Assembly (NCBI GenBank): GCA_021613375.1
Contig: CM038709.1
Span: 35,744,428-35,808,427, forward strand
Source: Megaleporinus macrocephalus
Lineage: Eukaryota; Chordata; Actinopteri; Characiformes; Anostomidae
Direction: 5' to 3'
Length of the DNA: 64,000 bases
The position numbers and the translations under genes are program-made. Below are positions 25,040-36,649 of the stretch, piece by piece. The stretch's first letter is position 1. Each line of letters starts with the position of its first letter. Under the pieces are notes generated by a model. It was not told the origin of the DNA. It was given only the letters and a program-made list of their open reading frames with translations, and searched no databases.

Positions 25040-25690
25040 AACACCATCAGTCCAGGCAGCTTCATATTTGCAATGCAGCGTCACCCAAGTGGGTGGTCCA
25101 GGCAGCGGAAAAGCTGCAGAGTAGCGCTGTTTAGGCATGCTAACGAACAGCACTGGTGCAGGCAGCCCTACAGCCCTAGCTACAGTGTAATGCCCAGACA
25201 CTCTCATAGTTGGGATACACTACCACTTAAGCAGCCAGCTTAAATGCCAGCCAGTAGAAATGTAGCTACAATGTAGCGTCAAACATGTTCCTGCTCCAGG
25301 CAGCTCGTAGCTGCGATATAATGTCACTCAAGCAGCTAGGTCAGCCAGTCACATAGCTGTGATGTAGCGATGGCCAGGTTCCCAGTCTAGGCAGTCTCAT
25401 AGTTGCGATACACTGTCAATCAAGCAGTCGGCTTAGGCAGCCAAATAGTTGTGATGTAGCGATGAACAGGCATCCTGTCCAGGCAGCCGGTCCACAACAG
25501 AGATACACTATCACTCAAGCAGCTGGCCAGGAAGCTATGTAGCTGTTATGTAGCATTGAACAGGTGTCCAATCAAGGCAGCCTTATAGTTGAAATACACT
25601 GTCACTCAAGCAGCAGGTCTAGGCAGCCTCATAGCTGTGATGTAGCGTCACTTGAACTGCCAGCCAAAGAAGCCTATGAGCCAGAGATGT
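25040..25690. repeat. ~95-bp diverged minisatellite with a two-part unit
   Basis: The word GATACACTGTCACTCAAGCA or close variants recurs at 25214, 25315, 25407, 25502 and 25593 (spacing 101, 92, 95, 91 bp). Each unit joins two similar halves of about 47 bp: one with CATAGCTGTGATGTAGCG, one with CATAGTTGCGATACACTG, both preceded by CCAGGCAGC. About six units, strongly diverged. Open frames here are incidental. Confidence 0.88.
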
Positions 25691-28249
25691 AAACTCTGCT
25701 ATCTCAGGAAGCAGGAAATCAATAATACATAACAATATAAATATATAAACAATAAAAACAAACAAATTTCAATTTAGATCTGTTGTCATTAAACATGCAG
25801 TACAAAATGCATTTTTTACAAGAATACATTGACAGCAATATACATACATATACACACAAAAAAGCAAATGAAAGCGTAAACAGCAGTTTTACAAAGGATT
25901 AAAAAGCCCTAAAAAACATTCCCAAACAGCTTACTAACTGACCAAAAGGCTCACAGGCCCCTCAATTATCTGCTAGATCAATGGTTGGAAGCCCTGGTTC
26001 TGGAGAACCCCCCTGCCCTGCACATTTTAATGTTTGCCCTGCTCCCTGCTCGATCCAACTAATCAGCTCTTCAACAAACCATTTAAGTGAAAAAAACCCC
26101 CACTGAAATATGCAGAAAACTAAGACATACAGAATAAAATATGCTACATGCAGATCCTACCTGATAACACTATGTGGGGCAGTAAAAGTATACCACTGTT
26201 AGCTTGGTATTGCAAGCTGAAATTAGAAATACCTTAGCAGTGCTTTCTTAAGTTTTTTCTTCTTCTTAGTATTATATTGGATTTTTGGATTATATCCTTT
26301 TTATTGTACCTGTTTTTTTTGCTGATCTGCCTAATTGGTTTATTTGTTTTGATTTGTTCACCTTGGTTTTCTTGTTTGAAGTGTATGCAGTGAAAATAAA
26401 TAACCAAACCAAAAGTGTCTGAAGTAATCCAATCACCAGTGCAGCTCATAGCCACACATCCATACAGCTGTGGGGAGGGGTGAGTTAAAACACAACATCC
26501 CTGTGTCATGCGGATATGGCTGGAATATTGTGCTTTCTGTTGCTTAGCCTGGCTAGGCATGCTGTTTGGAGAAATGTCACGCTCTCTGCCCATGAAATCC
26601 AACTCCTCCTTCTCCTCTTACTGGCTAAGCTGCAACAATGAAAACTATCGATTCACTCTGGGGACAGGGGACGGCTTTATCTGCTAAACCTTCATGTCCC
26701 ACAGGCTTTTACCACTGAGCCTCACATAGCCTCATGAGCTAGGATACTATAAAAAGATTTGCAAGACTTCAAACACAGCAATCTGTCCCCTATTGGTATG
26801 GAAGAGAATGCAAGAGCAAGAATTTAATATTAATACTCATGGATTCATTTGAGTTGTAATATTTGAGTAGACATCTTATTTTAGATTCAATGCTTAGTAT
26901 TTTTTAGCTTCTTTGATCTAGATCTGTGTTTAAATCTTTATTTAAATGATATTTGTCATACATGTACAGTATTATTAAAGTTATTAAATTAAATGAATTT
27001 CATTTCAAGTCAAAACAGCTACCAAACAAGTCTATTTATTTGGGAGATACAACAAAATACTTTTAATACCAAACAAAATTTCCAAATAAACAACTATTTT
27101 AGATGATGATTTTATTTACTGAAATCTGAAAAGCTGTTCAGCCTTTCCTAGCAACTGTAAAAAAGTAATCCCCACTTAGATACTAAATCAAGCAGTTAAC
27201 AACATTTAATTGATTATAAGGCTAAATATCACTACCACACCCAGACATGATTACTGTCAGACCTGATGAATCTAAACATCACTTAAATAGAACCTGTTTG
27301 GTAAGAAGAGAGCAGCTACAAGGTCTTAAAAGCAACACATTCTAAAGAGATTTAAATACAGTTGGTAAAAGTAATTGAAATCTATGAACCATGAATGTCT
27401 GCCTGTCAGTTTGTGAACTAATTCTTAAATGCATTTTGGTTAAGCAACAGGACAATGACCCGAATCCCACAAGCAAGTATAGCTCTGAAGTAGGGCTCAT
27501 AAGAAACAAAATGGTTTTGGTATGACTGACTCAAAGTCCTGACATAAATCCCATTGAGATGCTGTGGCAAGACTGTAAACTGGCAGCTTGTGCTGGAAAA
27601 CCCTTTGACAATAAATTAATTACATTTTTTTAAACGGATGATATGGGTTTTGAAAAAATCCTTATCTTTAATAAATAGAATCATCATTTAAAAACTGCAT
27701 TATGTATTTACTCATGTTTTGGGGGAGAATCAAATGCTTTTTGGGGGAGTCTCCAATACTGACAAACTGCACAAAAGTGCACTTGGGTATAACATGTAGC
27801 CAACAGGTCCTGGACTTTATAAAATAATCAGCAAGTGGACAAGGTACACCAAATGCTGAAAATACACTTGTATTAAATGTGCTTCACTAGATTTTTCCTG
27901 CCATAATATCTGATATAATGGATATTTAACACCCTCACTTAGCTTCCTACTTTAAATACAGATTTAACATCCAACAAAGAGAACCCTTTCTACTGCCTTA
28001 ACAAACACCATATTGCAGTTATCTAATGAGCAAGTGACAGAATCATCAGAGCAAGGAACAATACAAAAAAATTAGTCTGAAAATAAGACTCAGAGCATTT
28101 ATGTTGACCTTAAAGAACAAATTGTATAGATACCAGTTTTATGGCCTTTATCTACCAATTTATTAGGTACTTCATTTTATCAGCTGTAAATACTGTATAC
28201 AGTACTGCCAAACATTTGAAATTTGTTTATACCAGTATGGAGGCTGATT
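25691..28249. other. Intergenic DNA, no gene seen
   Basis: Includes a repeat-like segment around 25978-26085 (GGTTCTGGAGAACCCCCCTGCC...ACTAATCAGCTCTTCAACAA) that resembles an abundant fish DNA-transposon fragment, and a moderately GC block at about 26540-26760 without coding frame. Otherwise AT-rich and featureless. Confidence 0.45.
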
Positions 28250-28510
28250 GAGTACTGTGCAAAAGTCAAACACATCAGCGGTTATTTTTTAATTTCAGGA
28301 AAAAGGCTGCTATAAACACATATGAAAGAAGACATTTTAAAAAGTACCTACTGTGTCCATTCTAGTGTGTTCACTGTCTTTATTATAACTTTCCAGCCTT
28401 CAGTTTGCAAATAAATCCTTAAAGATTTTTTTACACACTTTCAAAGTTCAGTTTTTCAAAGTGGTTTAGCATTGGTTGATATAATGTAGTAGCTAAAGCT
28501 ACTGTCTTGT
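28250..28510 (-). repeat. Tc1/mariner relic, second type, another copy
   Basis: Starts with GTACTGTGCAAAAGTCAAAC and shares later words with 18300-18460, such as TTCAAAGT...AAGTGGTTTAGCATT. No transposase frame remains. Confidence 0.4.
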
Positions 28511-29031
28511 AGTATAAATCATCAACAAACACTCAAATTATAAGGAACAGAGTTTGCTGCATTTATTAATAGAAGAACAATTATTCCTAGGCCAGACTGA
28601 CAACTTAATTTGGGTTTGGGTTATTAAGTTGAGACTTTTTCACCCATTCACTTCATTTACCCGAGACACTGTAACCATCAAACTACTCAGCATCTTTTCA
28701 TAAACTAATATATATAACATAAACTGTTAATATCAATTCTTCTTCATTAGTCAACAGTATTTGCATCGATATAATAAATAAAGGAATAAATAAGTACAGT
28801 CTTTTCTCTTTTTTTCTCTTTGACTCCTTGTTTTGTTTTTTTGGGCTTTCACTGTTACACTGTAAAAAATCCCAGTGTTACAATGTTGTGTAAACATAAA
28901 ATAACAGCAGCAGTAAAGTTGAATCAACATTTTAAATCACGCTTGTACAACATATAATGAAACTCGCTGAGCAAACTTAAAAAACTATGTTGAACTGAAA
29001 TGAAGGTTTAGTCCTTCTGTTGAATTTGCTG

Positions 29032-29130
29032 ATGCATATGTGCAATAAAGTTTATCATCATTCACCGAAGGACGTTTTGAATGTATGGAAGCGGCTAGCC
29101 ACAGTGATACTGAACAACATTACTGCAAAG
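29032..29130 (+). CDS. Possible exon A of a small spliced ORF
   Basis: Thirty-three codons from ATG (29032) to AAG, ending precisely at a good donor AAG|GTATGT (29131). The frame is open back to 28999, so an upstream acceptor or earlier start is possible. It joins in phase 0 with exon B across a 347-bp intron (29131-29477). It lies inside the CACTGTAAAAAAT-bounded element. Confidence 0.4.
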
Positions 29131-29477
29131 GTATGTAACTTCAGTGTAATTTTACTACAAAATCTCAGCAAACAGAATTTATTGACATGTTTTAAAGAAA
29201 AAATGTGAAATTCTCTATCACGGCATAGTGATATCCTGCATGGCTTATGTTTAAGCTAGCTAGTCTGATGTTAGAAATTTTCTTGTCTAATGCATTGATC
29301 ATGCAGTTTTTGCTTCTCAGAGTTCATATGCAATTGACATTTGTAAAGCAGGTTTATGGCCATGTGTTCTTTTTCTTTCGGGTCAGTAACTAATTAGCTT
29401 AGCTATAGTTATTGAACTCCTAGTGTGCTTTCTTAGCTATGTTAGCTAGTAAATAAATCTTTGTTTTTCTTGTCCAG

Positions 29478-29780
29478 AGTGAGTTCTGTCGTATCAGATG
29501 GATTAAAATCCTGGATGTATCCAAAGCCAGAGAGGAGACAGCTCCTCCAGGAAACTTTGCTTTTGAGATAGAAGAGACTCATGCACTGGAAGGACTTGTT
29601 GACTTTCCCTCTGCCTTTCTGGTACTATTAAGACTTCTTTACGCACTGACCATTGAAAATCCAAAGAGTGGAGATATACATTTAAAACTGTGCAGAAGCT
29701 ATTCCTGCCTCCTGCTTCGAACCTTGTCACTGAAAAAGTGGCTACTGAAGGCCCAGGCTGTTACAGTTTTTGCATTGTAG
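29478..29780 (+). CDS. Possible terminal exon B of a small spliced ORF (repeat-borne, SAMD3-like fish family)
   Basis: One hundred codons run open to TAG (29778-29780) directly after a strong acceptor (TTGTTTTTCTTGTCCAG, AG at 29476-29477), in phase 0 with exon A. Its middle reads GLVDFPSAFLVLLRLLYALT, which resembles the PxAFxLLxxLLYALN segment at the C-terminus of a family of repeated teleost proteins often annotated as sterile-alpha-motif-like. The usual ending of that family (YTFEVIQK-type) is degraded to DIHLKLCR. AATAAA-type signals lie downstream near 29946-29966. It may be a captured gene fragment, a decayed element gene or a live small gene; function unknown. Confidence 0.4.
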   Translation, partial: SEFCRIRWIKILDVSKAREETAPPGNFAFEIEETHALEGLVDFPSAFLVLLRLLYALTIENPKSGDIHLKLCRSYSCLLLRTLSLKKWLLKAQAVTVFAL

Positions 29781-30337
29781 CTTGACTGACCCCCACAAGT
29801 TCCTTCAGTAATGACCTGATAGAGACTAAAGCAGCTTTAAGGCCGCTAAAAATGTTTTTTATTTTTTTCCGCTGTATCATATGTTGTGGTGCGGCTCTCG
29901 TGTGAAAACAGCAGATTTACTTATTTTTTGTTAAAGTTTACACATTAATAAATTTTGCTGTAATAAATACGTGAATACATTGTTTTGTCTTTGTTTCAGC
30001 TGTTTTAAACGAACTTAGTTCAGTATATTGCTGTTGCCTTGTACAACACACACTTTTGAGTTTGGTAGTCCAACTTTAAATGTTTTAGTAACTCATAAAA
30101 AAAAATCTTTAGTTGGCAAGACAGACATAACATTTTGAGTAATCTTTACTTTTGTAAAGCTTTACTTAAGTTGACCTAGTAATTTAAGTTAAGCTAACAT
30201 TCAAGACTTGTTAGGGCAACATACATTTGTAATTGTGGGGAACAAATCAGTCCTAAAGTTGTACTAACTTAAAAAAGGTGAGGAAATCAGTTACTTAATG
30301 ATTTTAAGTTGGAGTCTCTTCAAATTTTTTACAGAGT

Positions 30338-30825
30338 AGCACGTAGGATTACTTGAACTTGAACCTGCCTCAGTGGTCATAAAGCACTTCTGATAAAAAC
30401 TGACATAGTTCACAGAGATATATTTAACATTGAGCAGCTTTCTGTTACTGTTTATTTAAAAAGTATGGCTATATTTGACATAATAACAGGCATCATATCT
30501 CTGTGCACTGTGTAATGCCATTGAAAGGTTGTTGTAATGGATTTTTTTATTGATGCTCTAGTATCTGCCACCTTATGTTGTGTTTCGTAGCTCAGGCCTA
30601 CAACAACTGAATTGGTTATAGAAATTTTGTTCACATTACCAATTTTTTTTTACCTCAAGTGAAGTTTATTTGCTAATTTTGGTGATTCTATAAATGCTGA
30701 TTGTTTTTTTTATCATTTGATTATTTTGTATGATTGCATTCCGCAGTGCTGCATTACTTGTTGTTCGAATAGTCCAGTTCCAAAAAATGTATCTAGTGCT
30801 TTCCTTATTATGAGAAAGAGAAGAT
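30338..30825. other. Intergenic DNA, no gene seen
   Basis: AT-rich with homopolymer T runs; nothing recognised. Confidence 0.45.
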
Positions 30826-31155
30826 GAAATGGCTGCAATTGATAATGTAAGGAACAATTCTTAATGAAGAAAAACAAAGTGCCAGTGGGCTCTAACATTG
30901 GCCAAACTATAGACTGAGTTTTTTAGGATGTTTCTTCCTGCTTTGGTTGTTCACCCAAAAGAGAATCACAAAGATATTACATCATAGCAAGAAACAACAC
31001 TGTATTATACCCATTGCTGATATCATGGATATCCATGGATATAAGTGTAAGTTTGGCTTTTGCCATTGGCTGTTAACGCAAACATTAGAACCCACTGGTG
31101 CCAAACTTTGTTTTTTATCTTTTTATCATTTAAGAATCATCAACTGCAGAAATGT
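30826..31155. repeat. Foldback inverted repeat (~75-bp arms)
   Basis: The left arm (about 30826-30905, containing AAAACAAAGTGCCAGTGGGC) is matched, inverted and with gaps, by the right arm (about 31085-31155, containing CCCACTGGTGCCAAACTTTG). The arms also share AATTCTTAA/TTAAGAAT words. This is a diverged palindromic element of roughly 330 bp without coding capacity. Confidence 0.65.
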
Positions 31156-31249
31156 TCTGTTTACCATCCATTTATCACTGCAAGAAAAGTGCCTATAACC
31201 CTATAAAGTAGTTTTTGGACTCAACAATGTACAACAGAAGTGCAGCATC

Positions 31250-31385
31250 TTAACAAGTGGATATGTATATTGTTGCTGTTCAAAGGAAAACGTGAGTCTT
31301 CCAAATAGCAACTTTACAGGTAAAGGCAAAACCTTTCTTTACTCTTAATGCAAGTTAATGTGAGGCGATTGTACTAGTCCTTATA
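31250..31385. repeat. Degenerate half of the same MITE family
   Basis: TTGTTGCTGTTCAAAGGAAA, AGCAACTTTACAGGTAAAGG and AATGCAAGTTAATG correspond to one arm and adjacent middle of 22947-23234. The other arm is missing. Confidence 0.45.
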
Positions 31386-31419
31386 TCATAAACTTTTAAC
31401 AATTTAAAGAACCGTGTTT

Positions 31420-32080
31420 CATTTACATTTACAGCATTTAGCAGACGCTCTTATCCAGAGCAACTTACAAAAGTGCTTAGTGTTCGGTTAGAGTATGTAT
31501 CTCTATCTAGTACAAGTCCAAACTACTCTTATACTCAAACACTGCCCTAAACACAGGGCCAATGCTGATACCTAGAAAAAAGGCAATGCAATACCTAACA
31601 AGACTGGAACACCTACAGAGAAGAGAATAAATACAAGACTACATACAGTACAAGTGCAATACTAAGCCAGTGCTCCTGGAAGATAAAGTGCAATTACAGT
31701 TTATACCAATAGTTTAGTAAATTAGTGTTTATAAGTGCTTTACAAAGTGATAGGTCTTCAGTCTGCGTTTGAAGACCGCAAGAGAGTTCGCTGTTCGGAC
31801 AGCCAGTGGAAGTTCGTTCCACCATCTGGGTGCCAGGACAGAGAAGCGTCTTGTCGCGCGTCTTCCATGAATCTTGAGTGATGGCGGGTCAAGCCGAGCT
31901 GTAAATGGAGCGTGAAGGGCTCGAGGTGCGGTTCGACTTTTGACCATTGCCATAAGGTAAGGAGGAGCTGATCCATTCTTGGCTTTGTAGGCAAACATCA
32001 GAACTTTAAACTGAATGCGAGCAGCTACAGGAAGCCAGTGAAGGGAGTGTTTCAAAAGCACTAAAATTTGTTCCCTCACA
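31420..32080 (-). pseudogene. L2-like LINE, 3' end with 3'UTR
   Basis: The minus-strand frame 32079-31729 (116 codons) contains LHWLPVAARIQFKVLMFAYK, PPSLKIHGRRATRRFSVLAP and WWNELPLAVRTANSLAVFKR, the last segment of an L2-type ORF, ending at its natural stop. The 3'UTR follows to the tail at about 31421 (CATTTACATTTACAGCATTT on the plus strand). It is the same family as 20455-21330 but retains the 3'UTR that the other copy lacks. 5' truncated, as usual for LINE insertions. Confidence 0.85.
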
Positions 32081-32289
32081 GCACTGGTGCAAAACTTAGA
32101 ATGCGAACTTCAGGCAACAACCTCATCTTTCACTACACTCAGTGTACAGGGAAAACTGTATCAATTTGAAAAAAACATCATCTGAGCCACCACACTGCAG
32201 CGATTTAAAAAAAAAAAGAAAGAATTGCAATTTCTGAAGAATTTCAGCAGATGTAAAGTTTCTTTTGGGGTTAATTCAATAGGGACTTC

Positions 32290-32900
32290 CCTCCTTCTTT
32301 TCAACAGGGCCGTCCCTTGCCGTAAAAAACACATTTCTTCCAATGGAGCGTGCCGATGATGTTTGACTGGGCTCTCTCGAGCGTGAACAACGCCACCCCC
32401 TGTCCCAGGCGGTCCCGTCCTGCTTCCTTGTTCTCTCTCTTTTTCTGGTCTTTACTTTTTTCTTTTAAGTCAGCTCATCCCCTTCTTCATTTTCCCTCTA
32501 CTCTCAAATTAGCCTGGTGTCAGACAGTGATCCCCTGACGGGCTAAAGCTCTCTGTCTGGATGCGGTGACATGTCCGAACCCAGGCCCATGCAGGCTCCT
32601 CACGTTTTGTTTTTTTTTGTCTTTTTTTCCTGAAGCTTCCATCTTCAAATCCAGCGGCAGCCTATCTACAACTTGCACACCCGCTAGTAATTAAACACCT
32701 CAATGAACAGATTAAGAGTTTCCCCATTTGGAAATTTCATTACCATTGCTGTAATTGGATTCCGAATTTAATTAGCACTCCTTGGCAAAGCAGCAGGTGA
32801 TGGTGGCGCCATGACGGAGCGCTGTCCGTGCACGGACGGAATACGGAGAGTTCCGGCAAGGCTGTACTTCTGGATCTGTTGCTCCAAACATGGATAGCTT
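32290..32900. promoter_or_regulatory. Candidate conserved non-coding element cluster
   Basis: A repeat-poor block with GC content well above its flanks. It includes CTAGTAATTAAACACC (32681-32696 region), GCTGTAATTGGATTCCGAAT and TTTAATTAGCACTCC, all homeodomain-like, beside GC-rich words such as GGTGGCGCCATGACGG. No frame is convincing as coding. Functional status is inferred from texture. Confidence 0.4.
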
Positions 32901-32954
32901 GAATGTTTGAGAAGTTTGACTGGAAAAGTCGTATGCTCACCAACCTTTTAGATT

Positions 32955-33110
32955 CACTACACAGTAGGAGTGTCAAACGAGTCAAACAATTATTAAACAA
33001 CAATCAGATTGTTATTAATCGCATTGTTTGATTTAGTTAATTGTGATTACTTGCATTTGTCTTTTTTTACATTTTTGACAATGTTTTCCTTTTTAAAAGC
33101 TGCAAAATAA
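32955..33110. repeat. hAT-like repeat fragment
   Basis: TTATTAATCGCATTGTTTGA and TTAGTTAATTGTGATTA resemble the TTAATCGC/GATTAATCG subterminal motifs of fish hAT elements. Short and diverged. Confidence 0.35.
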
Positions 33111-35935
33111 GATTAAAAATAAATGTATAATAACAAGCCTTTATGAATAACAAATGAATCTTTACCTAATAATTTGTTTATGTATTATTTTTGCATTAAT
33201 AATGCTACCACTTGAATGATGTACAGGGTCACATAAAAATACAATATATGTACAGCTGAAGGAAAAAATAAGCAAAGTGTCCAGAGTTATCTGGATTTCA
33301 CATTGATAGCTAGAAAAATGTGGTCTGGTCAATATCTAAGTCACAAATACAAACATTAACTACAATCTAAACTAATAACAAATAAACCGTTGTACCTTTC
33401 ACAGCATTTAATTGAACACCTTGAGAACCATCCACTCCCGAGTGCACTCTCGAGTTTACGAATTACTTTGAACCTATCATGGTCCAATATACTAAAATAT
33501 GGTAATGAGAGGAGGTGCCAGTGAGAGAGAATTTGTTGCTGTTTCTGTCTTTGTCTGAACACCTGACATCAACTCACAAGGCTTAAACATGCTAGGTGAG
33601 GCGAGGCCATGCTAGGAGTCGTTCACTTGCCTGAGCAAGGAGATTTGCTCTTGACATGGGTGGGGACCTATGAATTTACCCCGTTATTATGATGGACTCA
33701 TTTCATTTGACTTACATGTTCCTTTGAAAAATAGCTCATGTTAACCCTCTTCTTGTTGGCTTCTCACTTGCTTTTGACACCCATGTACCACCCACTTTGC
33801 ACAGTCTTGCACAGTGAGTCTGGCTACAGAGTCTCACGTGACAGCAGGGAAAGGCACAGCCAATCACATTGGCCATATGTGTTAGAGAACGTGATTTAAC
33901 CCTTTCTGCACCTCTAGGTTAATGAGACGTTGACAGATTGGAGATCAAATTATTTGTGGAAAAAATTCAATAATCGCTGGATATTGCTGGGGATACATCA
34001 CTTCCGTTCATGCTAATTCTATGCCCTTGGCCTGATGCCACTTTTTGTGGCTCTCACCGGCTCTCTTGCCATCTCCTACTGCTGTTCTAGTAAAAGGTAT
34101 TAGTAGTTTGGCATACTACAGCTTCACCACAACACCACAACTCATTCAACAACCTCATTGAGGCATGTTTAGAGGATAAAGACACAAATTGGAGAGAGTA
34201 AACTTGTGTTTTTGGGTGTGGACCATTTTTTCTCTGCGGTTCACCATGTTTGCTAGAAATTAACCTGGTGATAAGGCATAAGCTTTACACACAAAGACAC
34301 AGGTGTATTCTGAGGGTAAAGTTTCAAATCTAAAAGAATGAAACTGACTGACTATTAAAGTTACAGTGCAGGATTATGTTGTTCCTGTAACATGAATAAA
34401 CAGAGCCTGTCTTGACCTCCCTGGGGTCCCTAGCATGAATTCTACAAAGGGTTCCTCCTGTCTGACCCTTCAGCCATGTAAACCATTTACACCTGCCACA
34501 CAGTTACACCTGATACCAGGTTACTTCATTTGCTGCTCTGTGATCATATAGACGGAGTTATTTAGCCCATAAATAGATGTTGAAATTTGGGCCTTGTTTG
34601 GTCCATCCGACTTGGTAAAATTGATCCCAAATATAGACGTCTTATCTGTGAAGGTTTGGTCTGGTTACAGGTTTCACTCCAAAGCTGAAGAGCATCTGAT
34701 TCCATTTGTTTCATTCGCTCTTCTCAGCTCGTCAAAGTGTTGATCAGGTGATCTGTTTTTTTTTTGTTTTTTTTTTATGAAAACCTGCCACTGGACCTTT
34801 GTGGATAAGACTGGACACCACTGTTCTAACCAGATCACCTTATTCCTTTTAACTTTAAAATATTAGGGAAAATGTCAATAACACAGGACTTTGATATTAT
34901 TGCAGGGTTGCATGTTTGAATTCTGTTGTAATGGCACAGTGTTTTGTCTTTAGAGGATGCTGGTTGAGTTTAAAGGAGTATCGCTGTCTCACTTGGCAGC
35001 AGCGCAGCAGGTCTGTAAACACAAGTTGTAACTTTAAGAGCATTATAGTGTAAGTAGCTTGTAGCATCTTGAGAGGCTGGATGTTCTATTCTATAATAAT
35101 ACCTGCCGCCCCTGATATCATAGCCCACTGCCAAGTTTTCTTTTTGCCGTTATCACTTGTATAATGTAATCAAGGTTAAACAAAGGTTGATTAAAATGTT
35201 TTTTTTTTTTTTTGCTATTGCAGCTGCTGACAAAATGGGACAGAGAGGCCAAAGAACATACTATCCACCGCGCTGGACCACCTTAAATGCACTCCTAGAC
35301 CATCTGGTGTTGGAGGTGACACACGCAACCCAGAATAGTTAGGAACATAACACTTACACAATTTAAATGCTTTTTTCATTTTATTTATTTTAAACTAAAT
35401 TAAACATTATATTGGTACTTGTCATGGTATTGTTTTGAGAAACATCATGTATGTAATATGATGAATATACCATAGGTTCATGGTTGAAATTAGGTTAAAT
35501 TAAGGTCAATGAAACCTTAATTTAAGGTTAGTTGTTTTTTGTCTCCTTAAATTAACCCATCAGGGGGTCCGAACTGTCACTATTTAAGAATAACCCAGCC
35601 AGTCCATGTACTTACCAAAGAATGAGGTTTATTATGTAATGCATCTGGGATTTTAAGGCTGTTAATAATAATGATATTAATGATAATAAAATGACAAAGA
35701 ATTAGATGGGAGATAATGGCTTACACAAACTGTGCATCACTGTGGGGCCAACAAGGTGGAGTTACAAGATAGGGGTTTCTAGTAATGTTGCCTGTGAGAA
35801 AGTATATTGTGAAGTGGTCAGGTTTTATGGAGCTAGAGTTCTAGACAAGACAAGGCACTTGAAATTTCAAAAAACAGTTCAGCAAAACAACCCAAAATAT
35901 GCACATTTATTCTCTCTCTCACACACTTTCACTTT
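33111..35935. other. Intergenic DNA, no gene seen
   Basis: Mostly AT-rich. No exon, RNA gene or clear repeat recognised. A 61-codon frame at 35157-35342 crosses a T15 tract and is not supported. Confidence 0.45.
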
Positions 35936-35939
35936 TATC

Positions 35940-36500
35940 AAGCATCTAAATCTTCAAGAAATTGCCAGCTCAAACCTCTTGGCATGCAGTCAGCCATAAT
36001 TTGATAGGCTGCTGCCCCGCACCCCCTCCCCACCCTCTTTCTGTCTGAAGGGTTCTTAATAGACCATGCTTCCCCCTCAAAAAAGGAATGAATGTCATGT
36101 AAGCATTCTTGTCATTTCTACAGAGAGGCAAGACTAATTTAGCAAAGCCCGTTTTGGAAAATTATATACAGGAGCCAATGGCTGGTCGCAATTAGGCTAA
36201 TAAATTCAATTCAAAGGCTTTTGAGGGAAAGTTTGCCAAAGTAAGGGTATGGATCAAGGCACCATATCACAGATAAAACCAATACCATGGAAGTCTCGCT
36301 GGGAGACATCACAGGATCTCTAACCACTTTAGAGAGTAAAAAACAGATCTGAAGACCTCTCACAGGAGCGTGGCACCTCGCAGTGGAGGTCAAGACCCTC
36401 AATAAGGGCAATAATTAATCATTACTTTTCAGTTGCGGGGGAGTCTGTGCTCTGCTAGAGCTTGGCTTTGCTGTTTCAACCTGACATACCGCAGCAGTTG
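35940..36500. promoter_or_regulatory. Candidate conserved non-coding element
   Basis: Repeat-free block with GCAATTAGGCTAATAAATTC (36190-36209 region) and CAATAATTAATCATTACTTT (36409-36428 region) homeodomain clusters, and balanced composition between them. No splice-supported coding frame. Inference only. Confidence 0.38.
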
Positions 36501-36534
36501 TCATGCACAGTTTGCTATTCATCATTGGTCAGTT

Positions 36535-36625
36535 TTTGACCACAGGGGCACATATTATATGGGTGGTGGGACATTTTCATTGCAGTGGCACTGACATGGC
36601 AGTGTGAAGTACATCAGTGGGGGTT
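36535..36625. repeat. Fragment of the same palindromic MITE
   Basis: It repeats the GGGCACATATTAT...GGGTGGTGG...GCAGTGGCACTGACATG layout of the left arm at 9940-10000, truncated at both ends. Confidence 0.6.
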
Positions 36626-36649
36626 TATTTGATTACTAATATTGAATGC

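Larger units (their letters stand above)
28857..30337 (+). mobile_element. ~1.5-kb DNA element with ACACTGTAAAAAAT ends
   Basis: The left end ACACTGTAAAAAAT (28857-28870) matches the inverted right end (ATTTTTTACAGAGT, 30324-30337) at 13 of 14 bases. Subterminal DNA on both sides carries repeated AAGTTR/YAACTT words. The element encloses a two-exon ORF on the plus strand. No transposase was recognised, and I see no clear target duplication, so family assignment is open. Confidence 0.55.

Noticed and set aside
25040..25690. CRISPR-like spaced repeats
   Set aside because: Repeats are long, diverged and continuous, without unique spacers, in an evident eukaryotic context.
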